Part shown: in pieces, positions 25,900 to 34,443 of the stretch | Layout of the letters: each line of letters starts with the position of its first letter | Numbering within the stretch: the stretch's first letter is position 1 | Assembly: GCF_039631295.1 (NCBI RefSeq) | Contig: NZ_JBDIVE010000001.1 | Location: 1-64,000 of the forward strand | Direction of reading: 5' to 3' | Source: Viridibacterium sediminicola | Lineage (GTDB): Bacteria > Pseudomonadota > Gammaproteobacteria > Burkholderiales > Rhodocyclaceae | Length of the DNA stretch: 64,000 bases | Program-made: the position numbers and the translations under genes | The notes under the pieces: model-generated | Seen by the model: the letters and a program-made list of their open reading frames with translations, nothing else | Told to the model about the DNA's origin: nothing | Databases searched by the model: none

Positions 25900-26615
25900 A
25901 ACGCGCACTCGTCACCGGCGGCAGCGGCAGCATCGGCAGCGCCATCTGCCGCGCCCTCGCCGCACAAGGACATCATGTCATCGTCCATGCCAACAGCAAT
26001 CTGCCTCGCGCCGATGCGCTGGTGGCCGAACTGCTGGCTGCCGGCGGCAGCGCCGAAGCCCTGCGCTTCGATGTCGCCGATGCTGAAGCCAGCGCCAGCG
26101 CCATCGCCCGGCTGCTCGATGGCGGGCCGGTGCAGATCCTCGTCAATAACGCCGGCATCCATGCCGATGCGGTATTCGCCGGCATGTCGCGGCCGCAATG
26201 GCAAAACGTGCTGGATGTCTCGCTGGGCGGCTTCTACAACGTCACCCAGCCGCTGCTGCTGCCGATGATCCGCACGCGCTGGGGGCGCATCATCAATCTC
26301 TCCTCGGTCGCGGCGGTCGCCGGCAATCGCGGCCAGGTCAATTACTCGGCAGCCAAGGGCGCCTTGCAGGCGGCCGGCAAATCGCTGGCGCTGGAAGTTG
26401 CCAGCCGTGGCATCACGGTCAATACGGTGGCGCCGGGGGTGATCGAATCCGAGATGATCGAAGGTGTGTTCGATCAGGAAGCCATCGCCCGCATCGTGCC
26501 GATGAAGCGCGCCGGCAAGCCCGAGGAAGTCGCCGCCCTGGTGGCTTTTCTCGCCTCCGAGGCGGCCGCCTACATCTCCGGCCAGACCATCTCGATCAAC
26601 GGCGGAATGATCTGA
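25896..26615 (+). CDS. 3-ketoacyl-ACP reductase (FabG family), ApeQ-like
   Basis: A 239-residue short-chain dehydrogenase with the nucleotide loop TGGSGSIGSAI (residues 7-17), NNAG at 84-87 and the catalytic Ser137, Tyr150 and Lys154 in NYSAAKG. It reduces the ketoacyl-ACP made by the KS pair. It is the last gene of the plus-strand operon, and its 3' end overlaps the convergent glycosyltransferase gene by 20 bp. Confidence 0.93.
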   Translation: MKRALVTGGSGSIGSAICRALAAQGHHVIVHANSNLPRADALVAELLAAGGSAEALRFDVADAEASASAIARLLDGGPVQILVNNAGIHADAVFAGMSRPQWQNVLDVSLGGFYNVTQPLLLPMIRTRWGRIINLSSVAAVAGNRGQVNYSAAKGALQAAGKSLALEVASRGITVNTVAPGVIESEMIEGVFDQEAIARIVPMKRAGKPEEVAALVAFLASEAAAYISGQTISINGGMI

Positions 26616-27348
26616 ACAGCAGCTTGGGCAGGCGCAGCACGAAGCCGATCATCAGGCGCGTGTGCATCCAGCTGAGCAGGATGTTGTCGCGCAGGTAATT
26701 GAAGTGCGAGACGCCGCCTTCCGCCGCCGTCAGGTACTTCACCGGCGCCGGCTCGTTGAGCGGCACCACGCCCGCCCAGCACAGGCGCACCACCGCTTCG
26801 GGATCGAAGTCGAAGCGGCGCATCCAGCGCTGGCTGCGCATCACGCGGATCAGCGGTGCAATCGGGTAGATACGGAAGCCGTACAGCGAATCGCCGATGC
26901 CGGCCCACAGGGTTTCCAGATTGGCCCACCAGTTCGACACCTTGCGGCCGCGCACGCGCAGCAGCGGCGCGCTGGCGTCGAACACCGGCACACCGAGCAC
27001 CATGCCTTCCGGATGCGCCAGGCTGCGCGCCATGAAGCGCTGGATCAGCTGCGCCGGATGCTGGCCGTCGGAATCCATGGTCAGCACATGGCTGAAACCC
27101 TCAGCCTGCGCCAGCTCGGCGCCGTGCAGCACAGCCGCGCCCTTGCCGACATTGCGCGGCAGGACGATGACCTTCAGGCCCGGATCGGTCTGCGCCAAGG
27201 CTTGCAGGCGTTCGGCCGTGCCGTCGGTGCTGCCATCGACGACCACCCACACCGGCGACCAGGCTGCGCGCGCAGCGGCAAGCGTGGCAAAAACCGCCTC
27301 GCCCGGGTTGTAACTGGGGATCAGAACAAGATGGGTACGTGACTTCAT
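26596..27348 (-). CDS. Glycosyltransferase family 2
   Basis: The 250-residue protein has the GT2 core: LIPSYNPGEAV, VVVDGSTDGT and LTMDSDGQHP with the DxD-type metal site, then an inner-membrane-associated C-terminal segment. Its ATG overlaps the PlsC-like gene stop (27345-27348), so the two are coupled. In E. coli aryl polyene clusters a GT2 domain is fused to an acyltransferase; here the domains are on separate genes. It probably glycosylates the lipid head. Confidence 0.88.
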   Translation of the reverse strand: MKSRTHLVLIPSYNPGEAVFATLAAARAAWSPVWVVVDGSTDGTAERLQALAQTDPGLKVIVLPRNVGKGAAVLHGAELAQAEGFSHVLTMDSDGQHPAQLIQRFMARSLAHPEGMVLGVPVFDASAPLLRVRGRKVSNWWANLETLWAGIGDSLYGFRIYPIAPLIRVMRSQRWMRRFDFDPEAVVRLCWAGVVPLNEPAPVKYLTAAEGGVSHFNYLRDNILLSWMHTRLMIGFVLRLPKLLFRSFRR

Positions 27349-28145
27349 GCGTCCTCTTGTACCAGAAAACGATGCAAGGCACTGTGCTGCGTGCCGGCCA
27401 GCTGACGGGCGAACGAGGCTTCGAGCAGCGCCGGTAAGGCCCGCGCATCATGCGGCGGCTCGATGCGTTCGCCCAGACGGATCGAAAAATGCATCGGCAG
27501 GTCCGGCCGCTTGAGCCAGCCCCAGCCCTTGGCGAGGAAGGCGCAGTCGCCTTCGATGATCAGGGTCTGGATCGGCAGCGCCGAGCGCTGCGCGGTGATG
27601 CCGATGCTGCCGCGCACGGCATTGATCGGGAAGCGTTCGGTGCGCGTGCCCTCGGGGAAAATCAGCACATGCTCGCCACGCCGCAGCGCCTCGATGGCCA
27701 GCGCGCTGGTGCCGAGGAACCAGTCATTGCGGATGTAACCGGCCAGGCGCGCGCCGGCGCCCATGAACACGCTGTCGACCAGGCTGGCCTTGGTCACGCA
27801 GACCACGCGCGGCAGACGCGAGATGATCATCAGCGCATCGAGCATGCCGGGATGATTGGGCGCCAGGATCATCGCCGGCCCCTTGGCCAGCGCATCGAGC
27901 GCACTCAGCTCGAAACGTGCGATGCCCAGGCACTGCAGCAGGAAGAGATACAGGCGAAAGCCGTACATCGCCCCGCGCTGCCCCAGGCGACGGCGCGCTT
28001 CGCCCGGCAGGCGCTCGCACAGCACGGCCACCAGGGTCCACAGCAGGCAGCCAATGCCCAGCATGGCCAGGCCCAGCCACAAACCCAGATGGTCCAGCGC
28101 ACAGCGCAGCAAGGAGCGGCGGGCGCCCCGACGCTCAAGCCTCAT
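27345..28145 (-). CDS. PlsC-family acyltransferase, ApeD-like
   Basis: The 266-residue membrane protein has the HX4D motif NHPGMLD (His98 and Asp103) and FPEGTRTERF at about residue 164, as in 1-acylglycerol-3-phosphate acyltransferases. Two hydrophobic segments lie near the N-terminus. It is the second acyltransferase in the cluster besides the LpxL-like one, and may supply the lipid anchor or join it to the polyene. Confidence 0.87.
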   Translation of the reverse strand: MRLERRGARRSLLRCALDHLGLWLGLAMLGIGCLLWTLVAVLCERLPGEARRRLGQRGAMYGFRLYLFLLQCLGIARFELSALDALAKGPAMILAPNHPGMLDALMIISRLPRVVCVTKASLVDSVFMGAGARLAGYIRNDWFLGTSALAIEALRRGEHVLIFPEGTRTERFPINAVRGSIGITAQRSALPIQTLIIEGDCAFLAKGWGWLKRPDLPMHFSIRLGERIEPPHDARALPALLEASFARQLAGTQHSALHRFLVQEDA

Positions 28146-28198
28146 GCGCCACCTGTATCACCCACATCGGATCAACCCGCCCTCAACAACGCCGCCCC

Positions 28199-29452
28199 TC
28201 AGGCGGCGCGGAACGCCAGGACGGCATTGCTGCCGCCAAACGCAAAGGAGTTGGACAGTGCAGCCTCAAGCTGCGGCAAAGCGCGCGCCTCGCCACGAAT
28301 GTGATCGACGCCGCTGCAGTCCTCGCCCGGCTGATCCAGATGCTGGGTCGGCGGCGCCTGGCGCTGGTACACGGCGAGCACGGTGATCAGCGCTTCCATC
28401 GCGCCGACAGCACCGAGCGAATGGCCGTGGGCCGACTTCGTGGCGCTGACCGGCAAGCTTGCCGCCGCTGCACCAAAGACCTCGCCGAGCGCCTGGATTT
28501 CGGCCGGGTCGCCCTCGCGTGTGGCGGTGCCATGGGCGTTGACGTAGCCGATCTGCTCCGGCGCCAAGCCGGCTTGTTCCAGCGCGGCGCGGATTGCACG
28601 CACCTGGCCGCGCGCATCGGGCTTGACCAGATGCACGTGGTCGCAGCTGCTGCCGTAGCCGACCAGTTCAGCGTAGATGCGCGCACCACGCGCCTCGGCA
28701 TGCGACCACTCTTCGAGCACCATGGCCGCTCCGCCCTCGCCGAGCACCAGACCCTGACGACGCGGATGAAAAGGCCGGCACGCCGAGGGGGCGCTCGCTT
28801 CGTCACCGGGCGCCAGCACACGCATGGCGTCCCAGGCGCGAATCACCGCTTCCGACAGAGGCGCTTCGGAACCACCGGCGAGCACCAGGCGGTCCTGCCC
28901 GCTGCGGATGCGCTGAAAGCCTTCGCCGACCGCCACCGCCGAGGACGAACAGGCCACCGAATACGTCGTACAGGCGCTGCCCAGGCCGAGGCGGATGGCA
29001 ATGTGCGAGGCACAGGCATTGTTCATCGCCATCACCACCGAGAGGGGCGGCACACGCTCGCGCCCGCCGATCATGATGTCGCGATAACCTTGCTCGAAGG
29101 TCATGGTGCCGCCAACGCCGGTGCCCCAGGAAACACCGCAGCGCGGATCGCCCTGCATGCCTTCAGCCGCCAGACCGGCATCGGCCCAGGCGCGGTAGGC
29201 TGCGGCGGCGCCGAGCTGGCTGTAGCGGTCCATGGTGCTGGCCTGGATGCGGCCGACCGCCGCCAGCGCGTCGAAGTCGGCACAGTGCACAGCGGGAATG
29301 GCCAGCGTCGCGGCGGCCTGCGGGTGGCGGAACAGTCGAATGAAGGATTCACCCGCCAGCAGGCGGGTGAAAAAATCGTGCGCACTTTCAACCCCCGGCG
29401 CGGTGACGCCCAAACCCGTCACCGCCACGCGGAAATGTGTCGCTTCAGGCAT
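28199..29452 (-). CDS. Beta-ketoacyl-ACP synthase, ApeR-like
   Basis: The 417-residue FabF-type enzyme has Cys168 in SVACSSSAVA, His307 in NAHGTATREGD and His344 in KSAHGHSLGAVG, so it should be active. In known aryl polyene clusters a third KS (ApeR) acts as a homodimer and is not essential for chain extension. It starts inside the last codons of the ACP gene (8-bp overlap). Confidence 0.92.
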   Translation of the reverse strand: MPEATHFRVAVTGLGVTAPGVESAHDFFTRLLAGESFIRLFRHPQAAATLAIPAVHCADFDALAAVGRIQASTMDRYSQLGAAAAYRAWADAGLAAEGMQGDPRCGVSWGTGVGGTMTFEQGYRDIMIGGRERVPPLSVVMAMNNACASHIAIRLGLGSACTTYSVACSSSAVAVGEGFQRIRSGQDRLVLAGGSEAPLSEAVIRAWDAMRVLAPGDEASAPSACRPFHPRRQGLVLGEGGAAMVLEEWSHAEARGARIYAELVGYGSSCDHVHLVKPDARGQVRAIRAALEQAGLAPEQIGYVNAHGTATREGDPAEIQALGEVFGAAAASLPVSATKSAHGHSLGAVGAMEALITVLAVYQRQAPPTQHLDQPGEDCSGVDHIRGEARALPQLEAALSNSFAFGGSNAVLAFRAA

Positions 29453-29687
29453 CTTTTTGCGGCGTGTTGTAGCTCTCGAACACCTGGATCAGCTCGGCAA
29501 CCGTCTCCGGGCGCGGCAAATCATTGGGCAGCTTGATCTTCAGCAGATCTTCAAAATCAAACATGAGATCGAGCAGCATCAGCGAATCGACTCCGATGGA
29601 CTCCAGGCTCGCTTCCGGCACGATCTGCTCTGCCGGCGTGCCGACCTTTTTGCCAATGTATTCCCTGACTTGCTGCAGCGTATCCAT
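29445..29687 (-). CDS. Acyl carrier protein
   Basis: An 80-residue ACP with ESIGVDSLMLLDLMFDFE at residues 29-46; Ser35 carries phosphopantetheine. It is the first gene of the short minus-strand operon and is coupled to the ApeR-like gene. Together with the ACP at 16141 it gives the two carriers typical of aryl polyene systems. Confidence 0.9.
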   Translation of the reverse strand: MDTLQQVREYIGKKVGTPAEQIVPEASLESIGVDSLMLLDLMFDFEDLLKIKLPNDLPRPETVAELIQVFESYNTPQKDA

Positions 29688-29817
29688 GTGATCGTTCTCG
29701 TTGAAATACTTGAATTTTATGCGGGGCTACTGGCCGTCGCCCCCGCGACGCCAGCCCCCTCCCGAGGCGAGCCTCAGGCGGCTGCCCGAGCCGATACCCG
29801 ACGTGACACGCGCGAGT

Positions 29818-29837
29818 AAAGATAAGCAAAGATAACA
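29818..29837. repeat. 10-bp direct repeats upstream of ACP operon
   Basis: AAAGATAAGC and AAAGATAACA stand back to back with a 10-bp period, in an AT-rich island about 130 bp before the minus-strand ACP gene. One helical turn of spacing would suit a tandem activator site. Function is unknown. Confidence 0.3.
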
Positions 29838-29869
29838 TGCCGCCCGCTAGCACGCCGTGCTCAAGCGCA

Positions 29870-29889
29870 AGGACCGGCTGAGCGGTCCT
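29870..29889 (-). terminator. Stem-loop after rdgC
   Basis: AGGACCG and CGGTCCT form a perfect 7-bp stem around GCTGAG, 11 bp past the rdgC stop on the minus strand. No long T run follows, so its strength as a terminator is uncertain. Confidence 0.45.
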
Positions 29890-29900
29890 GGCGACAGCGC

Positions 29901-30800
29901 TCAGATCGTCGGTTCCTCGCCGCCAAGCGCTTCGATCAGCGCCGGGATAAAGTTGCGCAATTCAGCCGTCATCAGCGCGAAGTCCGAATCGAACTGCTCA
30001 TCGGCGGCCAGGCCGTCGGTGGCCGATTCGGTGACCACGTCGAGGAACTGCAGGCGCTTGAGTTCGAGCTTCTCGTTGAGGATGATCGACAGGCGTTCGT
30101 CCCAGGTCAGCGCCAGACGCGATGCCTGCTTGCCCGCCTCGATGTGTTCGCGCACTTCCTTGCCGTCCAGCGCGTGGCGCACGTAGCGCACCGCGCTCTT
30201 CTCTTCGGTGACGGCGCGCAGCTCGCAGTCCTGGTCAATCGTGAAAGCGCCCGGCGCTTCGTTGGCGACCAGCCACTCGGTCATTGCCGAGCCGGCGCTG
30301 CGGCGCGTGTTGAGCAGCTTGAGCGGCAGTTCGTCGAGCGATTTGTGCAGCGCTTCGACCACGCTGTCGGCGGCATTGCGGCTCGACGCATCGACCACCA
30401 GCCAGCCGGCTTGCGCATCGATCCAGGCGAAGATGCGGCGGCGGCGCGTGAAGGCGCGCGGCATCAGCTCCTGCGTCACGGCCTCCTTGATCTCCTTCAT
30501 CTGCTTGCGGCCGGGCTTGTAGCCTTGCTGCGCCTCGATTTCCTCGGCGCGATCCTCGGCCACCTGCTTGACGACGGAGGAAGGCAGCAGGCGTTGTTCA
30601 ACGCCCAGGGCGATCAGCCATTGACCGCCCACGCTGTGCACCAGCGGGCCCTCGGGTTGGCGCGACATCCAGCCCTGACTGGCCAGTTCCTGGCTGCCGC
30701 AGGGGCGAAAACGCAGGCGCCCGAGTTGTTCGTCAAGGCGTTCGACCGTCATGTCCCAGTTGGTCGGCAGGCGGTAAAGCTGAAGGTTTCGAAACCACAT
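29901..30800 (-). CDS. rdgC: Recombination-associated protein RdgC
   Basis: The 299-residue protein begins MWFRNLQLYRLP and continues with LGRLRFRPCGSQELASQGW, the RdgC pattern, with a middle GYKPGRKQMKEIKEAV segment. RdgC is a ring-shaped DNA-binding protein that limits RecA filament growth and acts at replication forks. The start at 30800 matches the family's start; no clear ribosome site precedes it. It is divergent from a small lipoprotein gene with 53 bp between starts. Confidence 0.95.
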   Translation of the reverse strand: MWFRNLQLYRLPTNWDMTVERLDEQLGRLRFRPCGSQELASQGWMSRQPEGPLVHSVGGQWLIALGVEQRLLPSSVVKQVAEDRAEEIEAQQGYKPGRKQMKEIKEAVTQELMPRAFTRRRRIFAWIDAQAGWLVVDASSRNAADSVVEALHKSLDELPLKLLNTRRSAGSAMTEWLVANEAPGAFTIDQDCELRAVTEEKSAVRYVRHALDGKEVREHIEAGKQASRLALTWDERLSIILNEKLELKRLQFLDVVTESATDGLAADEQFDSDFALMTAELRNFIPALIEALGGEEPTI

Positions 30801-30853
30801 AGCGTAAAAATTGGGGGATGATACAGCCATTGCCCAGGGCACAGGAGACCGAC

Positions 30854-31084
30854 TTGAAACTTGCCGACCAGCGCAGCATCTACCCTTTTGCCACGCTTGC
30901 TGTAATGTGCGCGCTCGCCGCCTGCAGTGCCGAAACCGCCACCACCGCGGCGACTATCGCCAAGCTCAAGGCGCAGGAAGCGCAACAAGCCCAGCAGCAA
31001 GTCGACCAGGTCAAGCAGCAGCTGGACGCGGCCGCCCAGCAAACCGAAGCACAGAAAAAAGCCATTGATGAAGCAACGAAGTAA
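30854..31084 (+). CDS. Small coiled-coil lipoprotein
   Basis: From a TTG at 30854 with AGGAG 6 bases upstream, the product has 76 residues. It has a lipoprotein signal with LAAC at about residue 24, followed by a Gln/Ala/Lys-rich amphipathic helix (KLKAQEAQQAQQQVDQVKQQ). The shape recalls Lpp-like or small outer-membrane lipoproteins, though no family is certain. The older-looking ATG at 30818 lacks a ribosome site. Confidence 0.7.
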   Translation: MKLADQRSIYPFATLAVMCALAACSAETATTAATIAKLKAQEAQQAQQQVDQVKQQLDAAAQQTEAQKKAIDEATK

Positions 31085-31102
31085 AGCGCAAGGAGCACGA
31101 CC

Positions 31103-31279
31103 ATGAAGACCAAGGCACCACCCGCCCGCAACCTGTTGCACCTGGCCATGCTGCGCAAGGCGCGCAATGCCGTGCATGGCAAGAGCCTCAAGCGCGAACG
31201 CGTCAATGCACGCATCGCCCTGCGCCGCAGCCTCAAGGATGAAGGTGTTTCAGCTCAGTGCGCTGCCGCCGCGTACTGA
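31103..31279 (+). CDS. Small basic protein of 58 residues
   Basis: A complete reading frame of 58 codons with AAGGAG 7 bases before the ATG begins MKTKAPPARNLLHLAMLRKA and is very basic (many Arg and Lys in KSLKRERVNARIALRRSLK). It sits 18 bp after the lipoprotein gene. I recognise no family. Its last codons overlap the left arm of a 15-bp inverted repeat, which ties its 3' end to the leader of hemW. The strong ribosome site and ordinary codons support expression. Confidence 0.55.
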   Translation: MKTKAPPARNLLHLAMLRKARNAVHGKSLKRERVNARIALRRSLKDEGVSAQCAAAAY

Positions 31280-31289
31280 GCTGAAACAC
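31245..31289. promoter_or_regulatory. 15-bp inverted repeat before hemW
   Basis: GTGTTTCAGCTCAGT (31245-31259) and ACTGAGCTGAAACAC (31275-31289) are perfectly complementary around a 15-base loop. The hairpin covers the end and stop codon of the 58-residue ORF and finishes 13 bp before hemW. No T run follows. It could act as a terminator, an attenuator or a protein binding site. Confidence 0.55.
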
Positions 31290-31302
31290 TTCCGTCTGCC
31301 GC

Positions 31303-32520
31303 ATGTCACGCACCATTCCAATCTATCCGCAAAGCGCCCCGGTCGCCCTGCCGGACAACCCCGCTGCCACGCTTGCCGCGCCGCCACCACTGTCGCTCTA
31401 CATCCACTTTCCGTGGTGTGTGAGGAAGTGTCCGTACTGCGATTTCAATTCGCACGCGCTGCGCGACGAGGGCATTCCCGAAGCGGCCTACATCGACGCC
31501 CTGCTGCAAGATCTGCAAGCGGCGCTGCCACAGGTCTGGGGTCGCCGCGTGATCAGCATCTTCATCGGTGGCGGCACGCCCAGCCTGATCTCGGTGGCCG
31601 GCCTCGAACGCCTGCTCGACGCGGTGCGCAGCTTGCTGCCGCTGGCGCCGGATGCGGAAATCACGCTGGAGGCCAATCCCGGCACCGTCGAAGCGGGCAA
31701 GTTCGCCGGCTTTCGCGCCGCCGGCGTGACGCGCGTGTCGCTGGGCATCCAGAGCTTTGACGACGCGCAGCTGGTGCGCCTGGGACGCATCCACGACAGC
31801 CGCGAAGCACGCGCCGCCATCGAACTGGCCGCGCGCCACTTTGAGACCTGGAACATCGACCTGATGTACGCGCTGCCCGAGCAGACGCTGGCCCAGGCGC
31901 AGGCCGATCTGCGCAGCGCACTGGCCTTCGCACCGCCGCACTTGTCCTGCTACCACCTGACCCTGGAGCCGAACACCCTGTTCTACCGCGCGCCGCCGCC
32001 GCTGCCCGATGTGGACAGCGCCGCCGACATGCAGGACATGATCGAAGCCGAACTGGCTGCCGCCGGCTATCTGCATTACGAGACCTCGGCCTTTGCCAAG
32101 CCGGGCCAGCGCTGCCGCCACAATCTCAATTACTGGAGCTTTGGCGATTACCTGGGCATCGGCGCCGGCGCACATGGCAAGCTCACTTCGCACGAAGGCG
32201 TGCGCCGCGAGATGCGCCACAAGCATCCGCAGGCTTACCTCGATGCGGCACGCAGTGGCAATTTCGTGCAGGACGCCCAATGGGTGGCGGCCAGCGAGCT
32301 ACCCTTTGAATTCATGATGAACGCATTGCGCCTGCTCGACGGCGTGCCGGCTGCACAGCTCGAACTGAGCTGCGGCGTGCCGCTGGCGAGCATCACCAAG
32401 CCTTTGCAGATCGCGCGTGCGCGCGGCTTGCTCGACACCGACACGACGCGCCTGCGCCCCAGCGAACAAGGCCGCCACTTCCTCAACGATTTGCTGGAGA
32501 TTTTCCTTGAGCGCGACTGA
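31303..32520 (+). CDS. hemW: Radical SAM heme chaperone HemW
   Basis: The 405-residue protein has the radical SAM cluster motif CVRKCPYCDFN (Cys39, 43, 46), the GGGTPSL SAM segment near residue 90, and LGIQSFDDAQLVRLGRIH, which distinguishes HemW from HemN. HemW binds heme and delivers it to target proteins; it was formerly annotated as coproporphyrinogen oxidase. The ribosome site is weak and lies just after the inverted repeat. The gene overlaps the next one by 14 bp. Confidence 0.94.
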   Translation: MSRTIPIYPQSAPVALPDNPAATLAAPPPLSLYIHFPWCVRKCPYCDFNSHALRDEGIPEAAYIDALLQDLQAALPQVWGRRVISIFIGGGTPSLISVAGLERLLDAVRSLLPLAPDAEITLEANPGTVEAGKFAGFRAAGVTRVSLGIQSFDDAQLVRLGRIHDSREARAAIELAARHFETWNIDLMYALPEQTLAQAQADLRSALAFAPPHLSCYHLTLEPNTLFYRAPPPLPDVDSAADMQDMIEAELAAAGYLHYETSAFAKPGQRCRHNLNYWSFGDYLGIGAGAHGKLTSHEGVRREMRHKHPQAYLDAARSGNFVQDAQWVAASELPFEFMMNALRLLDGVPAAQLELSCGVPLASITKPLQIARARGLLDTDTTRLRPSEQGRHFLNDLLEIFLERD

Positions 32521-33052
32521 ACACGATGAACTGCCGGATGGGTTCGACGAAGCCGACGAGGACTTCGAAGAAGGCATCGACACCCGCGACTATCGCCCCG
32601 CCGACGCGCCCGCACTGGCGGCAGTTTTTCGCGCCGCCATCGACGAGAGCGCAGCCGCCCACTACAGCGCTGAGCAGCGTGCCGCCTGGGCGGCGGCGGC
32701 CGATGATGCAGCGGGCTTCGCGCAAGCGCTCGACGAAGGCTGGGTGCGCGTCGCCCTCGATGGCGAGGAGATCATCGGCTTCGCGCAGATCAATCTGCCC
32801 GGCCACATCGCCATGCTCTACACCTTGCCGGACGCTGGCCGCTGCGGCGTCGCCACCCAGCTGCTCGACGACATGCTGCAGCTGGGCGAAGCGATGGCAG
32901 CGCGCGAGATCACGGCTGATGTCAGCCTCACCGCGCTGGCGCTGTTCCGCTATTTCGGCTTCGAGGATCTGGGGCAGGAAATCCTTAGCGTCCGCGGCGC
33001 CGAGCTGCCCCGCCACCGCATGCGCCGCAAGATGCAGCGCGGCCGCAAGTAA
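32507..33052 (+). CDS. GNAT-family N-acetyltransferase
   Basis: From a TTG at 32507 with GGAGA 6 bases upstream the product has 181 residues. After an acidic N-terminal stretch it is a GNAT fold: RDYRPADAPALAAVFRAAI, GFAQINLPGHIAMLYTLPDA and the acetyl-CoA loop RCGVATQLLDDML. The substrate is unknown. It overlaps the 3' end of hemW by 14 bp, which suggests coupled translation. Confidence 0.82.
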   Translation: MSATEHDELPDGFDEADEDFEEGIDTRDYRPADAPALAAVFRAAIDESAAAHYSAEQRAAWAAAADDAAGFAQALDEGWVRVALDGEEIIGFAQINLPGHIAMLYTLPDAGRCGVATQLLDDMLQLGEAMAAREITADVSLTALALFRYFGFEDLGQEILSVRGAELPRHRMRRKMQRGRK

Positions 33053-33097
33053 AGCCGGCCCGCTACACTGTGCAACCCGAATCAGACTGAAGACACC

Positions 33098-33730
33098 ATG
33101 CCCGCAACCGCGCTCTCTGCCATCGAAGCCCGCATTCTTGGCGTTCTTGCCGAGAAGGAAAAAACCGTCCCCGACACCTACCCGCTGTCGCTCAATGCCC
33201 TGGTCTCCGGCTGTAACCAGAAGACCAGCCGCGACCCGGTGATGGAAGTCAGCGAGGCCGAGGCACTGGAAGCCATCGACGCGCTCAAGTCCAGCCATTT
33301 CATCATCGAGAGTTCGGGCAGCCGCGTCACCCGCTACGGCCACAACATCGCCCGCGCGCTAAGTTTGCCGACACCCGCCGTCGCCCTGCTGGTGACCCTG
33401 ATCTTGCGCGGTCCGCAAACCGTCGCCGAATTGCGCGCCAACAGCGAGCGCCTGTACCGCTTCGTCGACGCCTCCTCGGTGGAAGCCTTCCTCGACGAGC
33501 TCGCGCAGCGCGCCGAAGCGCCCCTGGTCGTGCTGCTGCCGCGCGCGCCGGGCGCACGCGAAGTGCGCTGGGCACATCTGCTGTGTGGCGAACCGCAACT
33601 ACCGGCCGCCAGCCGCAGCAGCCAGGCCAGCGAAGACAGCGGCCTGGCCGAACGCGTCGCCCAGCTTGAACAGCAAGTGGCGGCGCTGCACGAGACAGTG
33701 GCCCGCCTGCTCGCCCAGAGCGCGACTTGA
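33098..33730 (+). CDS. UPF0502 (YceH) family protein
   Basis: The 210-residue protein has the YceH-type double winged helix (LSAIEARILGVLAEKEKTVP, then YPLSLNALVSGCNQKTSRDP) and a C-terminal coiled coil (AERVAQLEQQVAALHETVARL). Family members are small DNA-binding-fold proteins of unclear role. Its stop overlaps the next start by three bases (TTGA at 33727-33730). Confidence 0.9.
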   Translation: MPATALSAIEARILGVLAEKEKTVPDTYPLSLNALVSGCNQKTSRDPVMEVSEAEALEAIDALKSSHFIIESSGSRVTRYGHNIARALSLPTPAVALLVTLILRGPQTVAELRANSERLYRFVDASSVEAFLDELAQRAEAPLVVLLPRAPGAREVRWAHLLCGEPQLPAASRSSQASEDSGLAERVAQLEQQVAALHETVARLLAQSAT

Positions 33731-34443
33731 AACTGCGCGACCACTGGTTGCACGACAGCGGCGGCCTGGTCTGGCATTGGCGCGCACTACGCCGGCGCCG
33801 AAGCCTGTGGCGTCCGTTCCGGCAGCAGGTCGCACAGTGGCTGGCCGCCTGGCAGCCGCCAGAAAAAGCCCTGCTGCTGATTGGCCCGAGTGCCGGCTAC
33901 ACACTGGACGGGGCTTTTCTCGCCCGCTGGTCATCGATCAGCGCGCTCGAACCCGATCCGCTGGCGCGTTACCTGTTGCGCCGGCGCTGCGGCGAACGCC
34001 TACAGTTCGCTGATCTGGATGTCTTCGCGCCGCAGGGCATGCAGGCACTGGCAGCGCACTACTCCGGGCACGCCATCCTGTTCTCCAACGTGCTCGGCCA
34101 GCTTGCGCCGCGCCAGCCCGAGGCCGCACGCCGCTGGTACGCAGCGCTGCGGACCGCCCTCGCACAGCGACACTGGGCCAGTTATCACGATGTGGTATCG
34201 ACAGCACGCCGACCGGACGCCGTCGCCTGCCAAGGCATTGCCGGAGAGTCACTTGAAGCGCTGATGGCGCGCTTCTGGCATGGCGGGGAGGTGGCGATCA
34301 CCGATCACTGCAGCTTCGGCCTCGGGCTCGACGCTGCGGCAGCCAGCGCATTATGGAAGCATCGCGCCGTGGCGCACTGGGCGCTTGGCCCTGCACAGCA
34401 CCATCTGGTGGAGTTTCTGCAGCATGAACCGGCTCAGACTTGA
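33727..34443 (+). CDS. Uncharacterised protein, SAM-methyltransferase-like
   Basis: The 238-residue protein starts with a TTG that overlaps the previous stop. The segment ALLLIGPSAGYTL (residues 48-60) followed by ALEPDPLARYLLRRR (about 75-89) resembles the first and second strands of a Rossmann methyltransferase, and SNVLGQL near residue 120 would be the fourth. I cannot name a family; a methyltransferase role is only a suggestion. It overlaps the convergent gene by 10 bp. Confidence 0.6.
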   Translation: MKLRDHWLHDSGGLVWHWRALRRRRSLWRPFRQQVAQWLAAWQPPEKALLLIGPSAGYTLDGAFLARWSSISALEPDPLARYLLRRRCGERLQFADLDVFAPQGMQALAAHYSGHAILFSNVLGQLAPRQPEAARRWYAALRTALAQRHWASYHDVVSTARRPDAVACQGIAGESLEALMARFWHGGEVAITDHCSFGLGLDAAAASALWKHRAVAHWALGPAQHHLVEFLQHEPAQT

